From the NCBI GenBank assembly GCA_039194665.1, contig JBCCVW010000133.1:1-12974 (forward strand): a DNA stretch of 12,974 bases. Direction: 5' to 3'. Below are positions 1 to 7,384 of the stretch, piece after piece. The first letter of the stretch is position 1. Each line of letters opens with the position of its first letter. The notes beneath the pieces are model-generated. The model did no database searches. It saw only the letters and a list, made by a program, of their open reading frames with translations, and was not told the origin of the DNA. The DNA comes from JABSQH01 sp039194665. Its GTDB lineage: Bacteria > Actinomycetota > Acidimicrobiia > Acidimicrobiales > Ilumatobacteraceae. Both the position numbers and the translations under genes were made by a program.

Positions 1-1
1 C

Positions 2-1303
2 ACGTCGGGCACGACCGAAGACGGCCGTCCCTTCATCGCGATGGAGCTGCTGTCGGGCGGCGCGCGCGCCGACCGGATTCGTCCGGGCGGCCCGCGCTCG
101 GCCGACGAGGCAGTGCGGCTCGGCACGAAGTTGTGTGACGGACTCGCCCATGCCCATGCCGATGGCGTGCTGCACCTCGACATGAAGCCCGAGAACGTTC
201 TGTATTCGCAGTGGGGCGAGCCGAAGATCGTCGACTTCGGTATCGCCACCCTGCTCAACGACGACGACACCGGGACACTGACGATCCGGGCCACGCCGTC
301 ATACGCCGACCCGACGGTCCTCGAGGGCCAGCCGGGGACCTCGCTCTCGGATATCTACGGCGTGGCCGCCACGCTGTACACCGCGCTCACCGGCGACCGC
401 CCGTATGGATCCGGCGGAGTGGTGACGACATTGCGGCGGATCGCCACCGAACCGGTCCCCCGAGTGCGCCGCCCCGACGTCGACGGCGCAGTCGCCGATG
501 CGCTGGCGCGGGCGATGGCCCACGACCCCGCCGATCGCCCGGCGACCATGCGTGAACTCGGTGCGCAACTCGACGCAGCAGCGCTCGTCGAACAGCAGGC
601 GCCATCGCCGCCTGCCGCTCCACCTCCCGCCGCTGCGACACCACCAGTCGTGGATACACACGCCGCCACGCCGCCTGCCGTCACGCCGCCAGCCGTGCGC
701 ACAACGACCCAAACGGCGTCGCCAGCGAACCGCTCCCCCAGCCGATCGACGCTGCTCGGCGCCGGGATGATCGTTGCCGCGATCGCCATCGTCGCCATCG
801 TGCTGCTCGCCCGTGGTGGAGGAGATGGGCCGAGCGGGTCGACACCCGCGACCGGTGGATCGGCGGCTGCAACGACGCCATCGACCGCAGCGACCAACAC
901 CTCGGCGGCTGCCACGACACCGGGTGGTGACGTTGAGAATGTCGTCGTCCCCGACGTGACCGGGCAGTCCCAAGACGTGGCGCGCACGGTGATGACCTCG
1001 TTGGGATTGCAGGTAACGCGCGGCAACGGCTGCGGGAGCGACGTGCGGGCGATGATCCCGCCTCCCGACTCCGAGGTAGAAAGCGGGTCGACGGTCGAGT
1101 TGCTGTTCGAGCAATGTCGAGTGCCCGACTTCGTCGGGCTCAGCCTCGACGAGTCGGTGGCCCTGATCGAGGACTACGACGGTCTGTTCATCGAGTGGCC
1201 CGACCACTGCGACACCACGGTGACTGGGCAATCACCCGAGCCGGGCACCATCGTCGGCCAGGGGTCGACCGTCACCCTCGATCTCCCGCAAGAGTGCGGA
1301 TAG
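2..1303 (+). CDS. Membrane Ser/Thr protein kinase with two PASTA domains, 5'-truncated (PknB-like)
   Basis: Partial gene. The reading frame is open from base 2 and already encodes the kinase hinge (FIAMELLSGG), so the true start, the glycine-rich loop and the ATP-binding Lys lie before the window. The first ATG at 41 is internal. Visible kinase parts are a catalytic loop HLDMKPEN (Asp codon 179-181), a DFG loop (233-241) and a lobe segment DIYGVAATLYTALTGDRPY. A Pro/Ala/Thr-rich linker follows, then one membrane helix (about 746-811), a Ser/Thr/Ala linker, and two PASTA repeats (about 941-1108 and 1109-1300). Family knowledge: the kinase is cytoplasmic and the PASTA repeats are extracellular sensors of peptidoglycan fragments or lipid II. 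Oddities: HRD has become HLD (a non-RD kinase), the usual APE is replaced by ADP in SYADPTVLEG, and the PASTA region carries four Cys that could form disulfides. The stop TAG (1301-1303) is 69 nt before the protease gene. The family call is firm; the ligand is unknown. Confidence 0.93.
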   Translation, partial: TSGTTEDGRPFIAMELLSGGARADRIRPGGPRSADEAVRLGTKLCDGLAHAHADGVLHLDMKPENVLYSQWGEPKIVDFGIATLLNDDDTGTLTIRATPSYADPTVLEGQPGTSLSDIYGVAATLYTALTGDRPYGSGGVVTTLRRIATEPVPRVRRPDVDGAVADALARAMAHDPADRPATMRELGAQLDAAALVEQQAPSPPAAPPPAAATPPVVDTHAATPPAVTPPAVRTTTQTASPANRSPSRSTLLGAGMIVAAIAIVAIVLLARGGGDGPSGSTPATGGSAAATTPSTAATNTSAAATTPGGDVENVVVPDVTGQSQDVARTVMTSLGLQVTRGNGCGSDVRAMIPPPDSEVESGSTVELLFEQCRVPDFVGLSLDESVALIEDYDGLFIEWPDHCDTTVTGQSPEPGTIVGQGSTVTLDLPQECG

Positions 1304-1319
1304 CTACTCGGGGCAGGCC

Positions 1320-1363
1320 GTTACCGGCGTGTTAGCACCCCGTTAGAGGGGGGTGGGTACGGT
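1320..1363 (+). promoter_or_regulatory. Three 11-nt-spaced direct repeats and -10 box before the protease gene
   Basis: GTTAC (1320-1324), GTTAG (1331-1335) and GTTAG (1342-1346) recur at exactly 11-nt steps, one helical turn. A TANNNT-type -10 box, TACGGT, follows at 1358-1363, and the protease ATG is at 1373. No Shine-Dalgarno sequence sits within 12 nt of that ATG, so the mRNA is probably leaderless or has only a few leader bases. Repeats of this period ending just upstream of a -10 box are typical of OmpR/PhoB-type activators, which replace the -35 contact. An inverted repeat CACCCC/GGGGTG (1336-1341/1350-1355) overlaps the last two repeats and could be an operator or hairpin. The regulator is not identified; this is pattern evidence only. 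Confidence 0.45.
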
Positions 1364-1372
1364 CCCGCGCCA

Positions 1373-3217
1373 ATGGCCGAGAACGACGACCCTCCAGCCA
1401 ACCAGCCACCGACCGGCGAACCCGCGCCACCGACGACCAACCTCGGGAGCGGGCGCCCACCCGCCGACCCGACCTCGGTCGTCCCGGGCGTTGGAGCCAC
1501 CGGGCCGACCGGGCCGGCGGCGGGTGACTCGCCGCCGACGGGTGGTGACCCGACACCGTTCGACGAACTCGGCGACGCGCCAGCCGGGGCGCCAACGGAG
1601 GAGAAGAACAAACCGATGGTGCTGCTGATCGGGGCCGGCGCGTTGGTGATCGCCCTCGTCGTCGCGCTCGGCGTCCTGTTCTTCGGCGGCGGAGACGAAG
1701 ACGAGGACTCCGAGTCGGCGGCGACGACAGCGCCAGCGACCACCGACGTGGCCACCGACACCACCGGGGCGGCCACCACTGCCCCGGCGACCACGGTCGA
1801 GGCAGTGCCCGAGGCGACGCCCGACGAACTGTCTCGATCGGTCGTGCAGATCATCGCGGTCACACCCGACGGTGCGTGCACCGGCAGCGGCACGATCATC
1901 GATGAGTCGGGAGTGATCCTCACGAACAGCCACGTCACCGCGCAAACCTCGGTATGCCCGTGGGAAGACCTCCTGATCGCCACCGTGGACACGCCGGACC
2001 TCCCGCCCCAGGTGTTGTTCACCGGCGCCGTCGTGGCCGACGACCCGACGCTCGACCTGTCGGTGGTGCGTATCACGGGCCGAGTCGACAGCGAACCCGT
2101 CGTACCGAACTTCCCGGCGATCGAGATCGGCGATTCGTCGATGCTGGCGCTCGGCGACCGCCTCAAGGTGCTCGGCTTCCCAGGCATCGGTGGCGAGACG
2201 ATCACGTTTACCGAAGGTTCGATCTCCGGGTTCGTCGAGCAACCCGGGCTCGGGGTGCGTAGCTGGATCAAGACCGACACGACCATCGCGGGCGGCAACA
2301 GCGGGGGGCTCGCTGCCGACACAGAGGGACGCATCGTCGGCATTCCAACACGCGCCGGTACCGACGATCTCGACATCACCGACTGTCGTCGAGTGGAAGA
2401 CACCAACGGTGACAACACGATCGACGAGAACGATTCGTGCATTCCGATCGGCGGGTTCATCAACGGCATCCGCCCGATCGACCTGGCGGCCGACGTCATC
2501 GCCGAGGGCCTCGCGGCGCCTGTTCCGCCGCCTGCGGACGAGACGCCCGAGACCACCGCGGCCCCGACCACCGCTGCACCAACAACGGCCCCGCCGACGA
2601 CCGCGCCGCCCACAACGGCCCCGCCGCCACAACGGGCGATCGCTCTCGACCCACGACTGTCCGAGACGCAGGACAACGGACTTCCCAATCCGGAGATCTT
2701 CGTTGTCGCCGACGGCACGACCAACCTGTGCTTGACCTGGGAGTACCGCGGGTTCCAGCCGGGTGCACCATTCGTCTTCGGATGGAACATCAACGGCGAA
2801 ATCGATCAGGGGTCGAGGTTCGAAGGGACCAATCAAGGCGGCATCGACGGTCAGTTCTTCGGCTGCGTGTCGAACGGCAACGGTCTGGCGCCGGGCCTGT
2901 ACGAGGCGATCTGGACTGTCGAGGGCGAAGGCGTGTTCACCCACGGGGTGTACGTGGGCGGGGGTCGTGTGCCGCTGACCATCGGCGTGCAGAACGACAC
3001 CGACGCCGACATCTGCTTGGTGCGCTGGGCTCCAGCCGACTCGGTGTCGCCCGGACTCCCACACAACACCGAGCCGATCCCGCCGGGTGTGCGGTTCGAA
3101 ACCGTGCTCCCGTCGGGCGTGTACCGGACACAGGTGAATGACTGCAACGGCAACGTCATCTTCGAGGATCCCGGCACCGAGTTCGGCTCGGACCTCACGC
3201 TGACACTCCCGATCTGA
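1373..3217 (+). CDS. Membrane-anchored S1C (HtrA/DegP-like) serine protease with C-terminal accessory domains
   Basis: 614 aa. Residues 1-80 are a Pro/Gly/Thr-rich cytoplasmic tail. Residues 81-103 form one membrane helix, followed by an acidic patch and an Ala/Thr linker. The trypsin-like domain spans about 152-380, with the triad His187 (LTNSHV), Asp228 (DPTLDLSVV) and Ser310 (AGGNSGGL), so it should be an active extracytoplasmic protease. No PDZ domain is visible, unlike classical HtrA. An EF-hand-like loop (343-354, DTNGDNTIDEND) is inserted near the end of the protease domain and may bind calcium. A Pro/Thr spacer (392-420) leads to about 195 residues with beta-strand character and paired Cys, which I cannot assign. 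The start has no Shine-Dalgarno but fits a near-leaderless promoter. The stop is 8 nt before the flavoprotein gene, suggesting co-transcription. A role in surface protein quality control or signal-triggered cleavage is inference. The substrate is unknown. Confidence 0.88.
   Translation: MAENDDPPANQPPTGEPAPPTTNLGSGRPPADPTSVVPGVGATGPTGPAAGDSPPTGGDPTPFDELGDAPAGAPTEEKNKPMVLLIGAGALVIALVVALGVLFFGGGDEDEDSESAATTAPATTDVATDTTGAATTAPATTVEAVPEATPDELSRSVVQIIAVTPDGACTGSGTIIDESGVILTNSHVTAQTSVCPWEDLLIATVDTPDLPPQVLFTGAVVADDPTLDLSVVRITGRVDSEPVVPNFPAIEIGDSSMLALGDRLKVLGFPGIGGETITFTEGSISGFVEQPGLGVRSWIKTDTTIAGGNSGGLAADTEGRIVGIPTRAGTDDLDITDCRRVEDTNGDNTIDENDSCIPIGGFINGIRPIDLAADVIAEGLAAPVPPPADETPETTAAPTTAAPTTAPPTTAPPTTAPPPQRAIALDPRLSETQDNGLPNPEIFVVADGTTNLCLTWEYRGFQPGAPFVFGWNINGEIDQGSRFEGTNQGGIDGQFFGCVSNGNGLAPGLYEAIWTVEGEGVFTHGVYVGGGRVPLTIGVQNDTDADICLVRWAPADSVSPGLPHNTEPIPPGVRFETVLPSGVYRTQVNDCNGNVIFEDPGTEFGSDLTLTLPI
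2546..2632 (+). repeat. Pro/Thr/Ala low-complexity linker with PTTAP-type tandem units
   Basis: Inside the protease gene (residues 392-420) the five-residue unit PTTAP/PTTAA repeats about five times, encoded by imperfect 15-nt units. It separates the protease domain from the C-terminal domains and is probably a flexible, possibly glycosylated wall-spanning linker. Such tandem repeats can vary in copy number between strains. Confidence 0.75.
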
Positions 3218-3225
3218 GCAATCTG

Positions 3226-4767
3226 ATGAGCTCCGATGCAACCGCCGTCGACGCGCTCCTCATGCGCGCGGAGTGGAGCGATGACGACGTGGCGGCAGCT
3301 GGCGTCGAGATCGTCGACGTCCCCTTCGTCACCGTCGGCGGAGGAATGGGCTCGTTCACGATGGTCGACACGTTGCGCGTCGCCGGCGTGAGTACCGATC
3401 AGGTAGCGGTCCTCAGCGACCTCGACACGCCATCCGCAACGTACGAGTACCTGGCCACGAACAGCCAGATCCCACGCGGCGAACGTCTGCGTTCCGACTC
3501 CGGCTCGGTGATGGACAACGTCTGGGGGTGGCCCGGTTACGCGCTGCGCGAGGCGGTCGCCGACAAACGCGTGCAACCGGCGTGGCAAGCGATGAGCGAG
3601 CCGATCCTCACCGAGTACTTCACACCGCGCGCCGGCCAGGTGTACGAGTCCGTCGGGCGGGAGGCGGCGCGTATCGGCTGGGCGTCGATGCTCCGACCTG
3701 GAGTGGTGCGTACCGTCCGCCGTCGGGCCGGCAGGGACGGTGGCTACTTCGTCTTGCACACGCCGGCCGGTGCGGGCGAGTCGTCGGCGGGACAACCGGC
3801 GCGTCGCGTCGCATACCGATGCGAGCATGCACACGTCGCAGTGGGGTACCCGGGCGTGAAGATGCTGCCCGACCTGCAGGCGTATCGCGAGCGGTACCAA
3901 GACTGGGCGCGCGTCGTCAACGCCTACGAGCCGCACAATCACGTCTACGAGGAGTGCCTGCGCCGACCGTGCACCGTCGTAATCCGCGGATCGGGCATCG
4001 TCGCGTCACGCGTGCTGCAGCGGATCATCGACGACCGCGACAACAGCGGTGCGCAGACGCGCATCCTCCACCTGTTCCGCAGCTATCCCGACGGGCCGCA
4101 AGGCGACAGCATCTTCTTCCGTCGTCCCGCAAGGAAGGGCTGGGCCTATCAAGCCTTCAACTACCCGAAGGCGGCCTGGGGCGGACAGCTGCGCGATCAG
4201 CTCGACCAGCTCGAAGGGTCCGATCGCGCGGCGCTCCTCGACGAGATGGGCGGCACCAACACCGCACCTCGGCGGGATTGGCGGGAACAGCTCGAACGCG
4301 GCGCCCGCGATGGGTTCTACCGCCAGCTGCGCGGCACGGTGAGCGACGTCGAGCCGGTAGCCGGGCAGGCCGAGATCCGCACGATGGTGCGTCCGCCGGA
4401 CGGGGGCACGCTCACCTTCGACGCCGACTTCATCGTCGACGCGACCGGCCTTGAAGCCGACATCGAAGAACACCGCGTGCTCGCCGACCTCCTCGACCAC
4501 GCCGGCGCCCGCAAGAACCCCAAGGGCCGCCTCGACGTCGAACGCGACTTCATCGTGCGCGGCACCGACAGCGGCAACGGCCGCCTGTACGCATCGGGAT
4601 CGATCACGCTCGGCGGCTACTACGCCGGCGTCGACTCGTTCCTCGGCCTCCAATACGCCGCACTGCGGATTGCCGACTCGCTCGCCGCCCACGGCTTCGG
4701 CAAACGAATCGGACCGCTGCGCTCACTCAGCCAGTGGTGGCGATGGGCACGGAACCGGCCGATCTGA
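3226..4767 (+). CDS. FAD/NAD(P)-binding oxidoreductase with two Rossmann motifs, substrate unknown
   Basis: 513 aa. The N-terminal strand-loop VTVGGGMGSF (36-44) begins a Rossmann dinucleotide site, probably for FAD. A second glycine motif, VIRGSGIVASR (252-262), suits an NAD(P) site. DATGLEAD (405-412) is the ATG motif shared by flavin monooxygenases and pyridine-nucleotide oxidoreductases, and the C-terminal segment SGSITLGGYYAGVDSF (457-472) plus its following helix is a typical FAD-closing element. This order resembles FMO-like or ferredoxin-reductase-like enzymes, but I cannot name a substrate. No signal peptide or membrane helix is seen, so it is cytoplasmic. The ATG lies 8 nt after the protease stop with no clear Shine-Dalgarno, so coupled translation is likely. 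About 30 residues precede the first beta strand, so a later start is possible though no better candidate is seen. Its place in a kinase/FHA/transporter operon suggests that its activity or redox output feeds a membrane process (inference). Confidence 0.8.
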   Translation: MSSDATAVDALLMRAEWSDDDVAAAGVEIVDVPFVTVGGGMGSFTMVDTLRVAGVSTDQVAVLSDLDTPSATYEYLATNSQIPRGERLRSDSGSVMDNVWGWPGYALREAVADKRVQPAWQAMSEPILTEYFTPRAGQVYESVGREAARIGWASMLRPGVVRTVRRRAGRDGGYFVLHTPAGAGESSAGQPARRVAYRCEHAHVAVGYPGVKMLPDLQAYRERYQDWARVVNAYEPHNHVYEECLRRPCTVVIRGSGIVASRVLQRIIDDRDNSGAQTRILHLFRSYPDGPQGDSIFFRRPARKGWAYQAFNYPKAAWGGQLRDQLDQLEGSDRAALLDEMGGTNTAPRRDWREQLERGARDGFYRQLRGTVSDVEPVAGQAEIRTMVRPPDGGTLTFDADFIVDATGLEADIEEHRVLADLLDHAGARKNPKGRLDVERDFIVRGTDSGNGRLYASGSITLGGYYAGVDSFLGLQYAALRIADSLAAHGFGKRIGPLRSLSQWWRWARNRPI

Positions 4768-4808
4768 TGCACCTGTCGCTGCCCCTTCACTCTCTGCTGT
4801 CTCGGTTT

Positions 4809-4812
4809 GGAG
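4809..4812 (+). promoter_or_regulatory. Shine-Dalgarno GGAG fixing the start of the four-helix membrane protein
   Basis: GGAG sits 7 nt before the ATG at 4820. It supports that start over the long upstream open extension, which overlaps the flavoprotein gene. The 52-nt gap (4768-4819) holds nothing else recognisable. Confidence 0.6.
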
Positions 4813-4819
4813 TTCACTC

Positions 4820-5290
4820 ATGACGCCGACCCTGTCCGGCCGGATCCAGACACGCCTCGCCGTCGTGCTCATCGTCGGTGGCGTCTGGACGCTGCTGATC
4901 GGTTCGTTCCTGCCGCGGCCCGCTGGCGCCACCACGTCCGACATGTACGCCGCGCTGTACACCGCACTGCTCGTCGTGGCGATCGTGGGCGTCGCCTGGG
5001 AGCTGCTCTATCACGGACTCCAACAGTTCCGCTGGGAAAAGGATTGGCCGACGATTTTCGGACTCGTCGTCGGTGTTCCCGAAGGCATCGTCGCCTACCA
5101 GGTACTCAACGCGGGACTGCCATGGGACCAACGGGCCCTCGTCGACGGCAGCGCTCAGTTCCCACTCCCGGCGTTCTTGATCATGTTCATCACCACCTGG
5201 GTGCTCGTGTGGGCGGTCGTCAACGGGCCGATGCAGGTGATGTTCATTCGATGGCGTTTCCGGGGTGGACGATTCAACGATCGGTGGTGA
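4820..5290 (+). CDS. Small four-helix integral membrane protein, function unknown
   Basis: 156 aa, almost entirely hydrophobic. Predicted membrane helices are about 11-31, 42-67, 76-96 and 114-134. Between helices 1 and 2 is a short loop RPAGATTSD, between 2 and 3 a charged loop QQFRWEKDW, and between 3 and 4 a loop LPWDQRALVDG. The tail IRWRFRGGRFNDRW is strongly basic, which by the positive-inside rule puts the C terminus in the cytoplasm, and an even number of helices would place the N terminus there too. I do not recognise the family. The stop TGA (5288-5290) is 1 nt from the TSUP start, so the two are translationally coupled and may form a complex. It could be a partner or accessory subunit of the transporter, or a membrane anchor for the preceding flavoprotein. 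Both ideas come from neighbourhood only. Confidence 0.8.
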   Translation: MTPTLSGRIQTRLAVVLIVGGVWTLLIGSFLPRPAGATTSDMYAALYTALLVVAIVGVAWELLYHGLQQFRWEKDWPTIFGLVVGVPEGIVAYQVLNAGLPWDQRALVDGSAQFPLPAFLIMFITTWVLVWAVVNGPMQVMFIRWRFRGGRFNDRW

Positions 5291-5291
5291 C

Positions 5292-6560
5292 ATGACCGAG
5301 CGACCATTCGACGTCGATGACGTCCTCGCGGGGGCGACGCAGCAGCGTCGCCGCCGGCAACGGAGACGCGGTCGATCGGCGCTCTCGGTGTCTCTGGCGG
5401 TCACGGTGACCTGGCTGGCCTACGTCACCGCCCGCGACCAATGGGACCGCGTGCTGGACAACTGGGCCGCAGCAGTCACGATGATCGCCGGCAGCTTCGT
5501 CGCCGGCGCCACGCCGCAGGGTGGCGGAGCGGTGGCGTTCCCGGTGTTCACCAAGGGACTCGATATTCCCAGCGAAGTCGCGCGCACGTTCTCCCTGTGC
5601 ATCCAAACGGTCGGGATGGGCGCCGCGACGCTTGCGTTGTTGCTCCGCCGGCGACGGCTCGAGATGCGGGCGCTCGCCATCGCCGTTCCGGCAGCGATTG
5701 CCGGATTCATCGTCGGCTACTTCGCGCTCACTGAACGCAACGAACTATTCGCACCGTCGGTGCTGCCCGGCGCCTACGTGAAGGTCGGGTTCACGATCCT
5801 CATCGCATCGATGGCCTACGTGATCTACCTCGCCTACAAGGTGCACGTGCTCGAAGTACACGTCGCCGTGCCGGGCTACACCCCTCGGTTCATCGCCTGC
5901 CTGGCCGGCACCGCGGTGATCGGCGGAGTGATCTCATCGCAGGTGGGATCGGGCTCCGACGTGTCGCTGTATCTCGCGCTCGTGGTGCTCGCGGGAGTAT
6001 CGCCACGCATCGGCGTACCCACGAGCGTGGTCGTGATGACCTCGGTGTCGATCGTCGGGTTCGTCGTGCTCGGGATCGTCGACGGTCAGCTCGACATCAC
6101 GCTCGCCGACGGTGCGGTGGTGGCGGTCGGCGGCGATGCGACAGCGACGCCACTCGAGGCGAGCCGATTCGATCTGTTCGGACTGTGGATCGCCGCGGTG
6201 CCGGTGGTCGCATGGGGAGCGCCGCTCGGCGCGTGGGCCACGTCGAAGGTCACCGACCGGCAGCTGGTCGGTGCCGTGTTGGTCCTCGCGGCGCTCGAGA
6301 TCGTCACGACGATCATCTTCGTCAGCGAGCTGCGCAGCGACCTCGGACTGGTGATCTTCGCTGTCGTCGGTTCGGTCTCGTTCGTCAGCGCCCTCGGGTG
6401 GGCTCAACGCCACCGTGTGACGTTGCTCAGGTTGCGGCCACTCGACACCGACGAGCCGCTGACTCGTGCCCGACTCGACGTCGGACCGCAGTATCGAGCA
6501 CAGATCGGCGGCGAAGACGGGGTCGGCGACGCCCGGCACCACGGATTGGGGGGCGAATGA
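5292..6560 (+). CDS. TauE/SafE (TSUP) family membrane transporter
   Basis: 422 aa. A cytoplasmic tail with an Arg cluster (QQRRRRQRRRGR, 17-28) precedes roughly eight or nine membrane helices in two similar halves. The TSUP-type motif appears first as GATPQGGGAVAFPVFTKG (72-89) and again in diverged form as SQVGSGSDVSLYLALVVL (216-233). Family members move sulfite, sulfonates, sulfoacetate and other small organic anions across the membrane. The substrate cannot be read from the sequence. The C-terminal 50 residues are polar and extend past the last helix, so they may be a regulatory tail. The start ATG at 5292 is 1 nt after the previous stop and is preferred over an in-frame upstream ATG (5265) that would overlap that gene. 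The 3' end overlaps the kinase start by 4 nt (ATGA). Tight linkage to a kinase and an FHA reader suggests phospho-control of the Thr/Ser-bearing tails (inference). Confidence 0.85.
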   Translation: MTERPFDVDDVLAGATQQRRRRQRRRGRSALSVSLAVTVTWLAYVTARDQWDRVLDNWAAAVTMIAGSFVAGATPQGGGAVAFPVFTKGLDIPSEVARTFSLCIQTVGMGAATLALLLRRRRLEMRALAIAVPAAIAGFIVGYFALTERNELFAPSVLPGAYVKVGFTILIASMAYVIYLAYKVHVLEVHVAVPGYTPRFIACLAGTAVIGGVISSQVGSGSDVSLYLALVVLAGVSPRIGVPTSVVVMTSVSIVGFVVLGIVDGQLDITLADGAVVAVGGDATATPLEASRFDLFGLWIAAVPVVAWGAPLGAWATSKVTDRQLVGAVLVLAALEIVTTIIFVSELRSDLGLVIFAVVGSVSFVSALGWAQRHRVTLLRLRPLDTDEPLTRARLDVGPQYRAQIGGEDGVGDARHHGLGGE

Positions 6561-7384
6561 GAATTGCCGACTACGACATCATCGGCGTGTCGCACGAGGG
6601 CAACCACGGCACCTACTACCGCGCCCGCCCGCCCGAACGGCTCGGCATCAGCGACCCAGAGGTGGTGCTCAAGGTGCTCGGTCGCCGGGCAACCGACGAT
6701 GAGTTCAAGCGCTTCGCCAACGAGATGCGACTCCTGAACCAGCTCGATTCGCCCTACCTCGCCAAGCTGCTCGACGCCGGCTCGGTCGACGGTGACGTGT
6801 TCATGGCGACTCGTCGGTACGACGCATCGCTCAACGAGGCGGCTGCGCTCGCCGACGACGACACTGTGCGCGCCACTGTCGCACTGGTGGCCGACGCGGC
6901 GCGCGGCGCGCACGCGCTGCACGAGATGGGCGTCGCTCATCGCGACATTCGGCCGAGCAACGTCTTGATCGACCGCCCCGACGGACGCCGGCGGGGCCGC
7001 TTGGGCGACCTCGGTTTGGCCGAGATGGGTCCGGGTGTGTCGGCCACGATCGGCACAGGCCCGATCGGGTCGCTCGGCTACATGGCCCCCGAGGTAGTGG
7101 CCGAAGGCAATGCTGGTCGAGGGTCCGACGTGTGGTCGCTCGGCGCAACGCTGCACGCGGCGCTCAGCGATCGCCCCTTGTTCGGCGAAATTCCGGACCG
7201 CAGCGTGCTCGACGCCCTGCGCCACCTTGCCCGCACCACGCCGCGGGTCGACGATCGGCTCGACTCGAGCGTGACCGACGTGATCGGCCAGTGCCTCGCC
7301 GACCGAACCGAACGCTTCCCCACCGCCAACGACCTCGCCATCGAACTCGACCGAGTCGCCACCACGATCGGAGCAACCACGTGA
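6557..7384 (+). CDS. Soluble Ser/Thr protein kinase with atypical catalytic motifs
   Basis: 275 aa, kinase domain only, with no membrane helix or sensor domain. A diverged glycine loop HEGNHGTYY (13-21) has His in place of the first Gly. The ATP Lys is K39 (VVLKVL), the helix-C Glu is E56, and the catalytic loop is HRDIRPSN (128-135, Asp130). The metal-binding triplet is DLG (151-153) instead of DFG. APE (177-179) and DVWSLGATL (191-199) are present. The catalytic-loop Lys is Arg, as in Src-family HRDLRAAN loops, and DLG occurs in some working kinases, so activity is likely but not certain. The ATG overlaps the TSUP stop (ATGA), and the stop overlaps the GTG of the FHA gene (GTGA), both signs of translational coupling. 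Its probable targets are proteins of the same operon, read by the FHA domain (inference). Confidence 0.9.
   Translation: MRIADYDIIGVSHEGNHGTYYRARPPERLGISDPEVVLKVLGRRATDDEFKRFANEMRLLNQLDSPYLAKLLDAGSVDGDVFMATRRYDASLNEAAALADDDTVRATVALVADAARGAHALHEMGVAHRDIRPSNVLIDRPDGRRRGRLGDLGLAEMGPGVSATIGTGPIGSLGYMAPEVVAEGNAGRGSDVWSLGATLHAALSDRPLFGEIPDRSVLDALRHLARTTPRVDDRLDSSVTDVIGQCLADRTERFPTANDLAIELDRVATTIGATT
7370..7373 (+). promoter_or_regulatory. Shine-Dalgarno GGAG deciding the GTG start of the FHA gene
   Basis: GGAG, inside the kinase 3' end, lies 7 nt before GTG 7381. No in-frame ATG with comparable spacing exists, and the open frame further upstream lies inside the kinase coding sequence. Confidence 0.6.

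Noticed and set aside
1336..1355. CACCCC/GGGGTG hairpin as a terminator for the PASTA kinase
   Set aside because: It has no U-tract, is short, and overlaps the direct repeats and promoter of the protease gene, so it is treated as part of that regulatory region.
1321..3241. Long open antisense frames opposite the protease gene
   Set aside because: The sense strand has a full protease triad and a normal domain order. The antisense products are Arg/Gly/Val-rich with no recognisable domains, as expected from high-GC codon bias.
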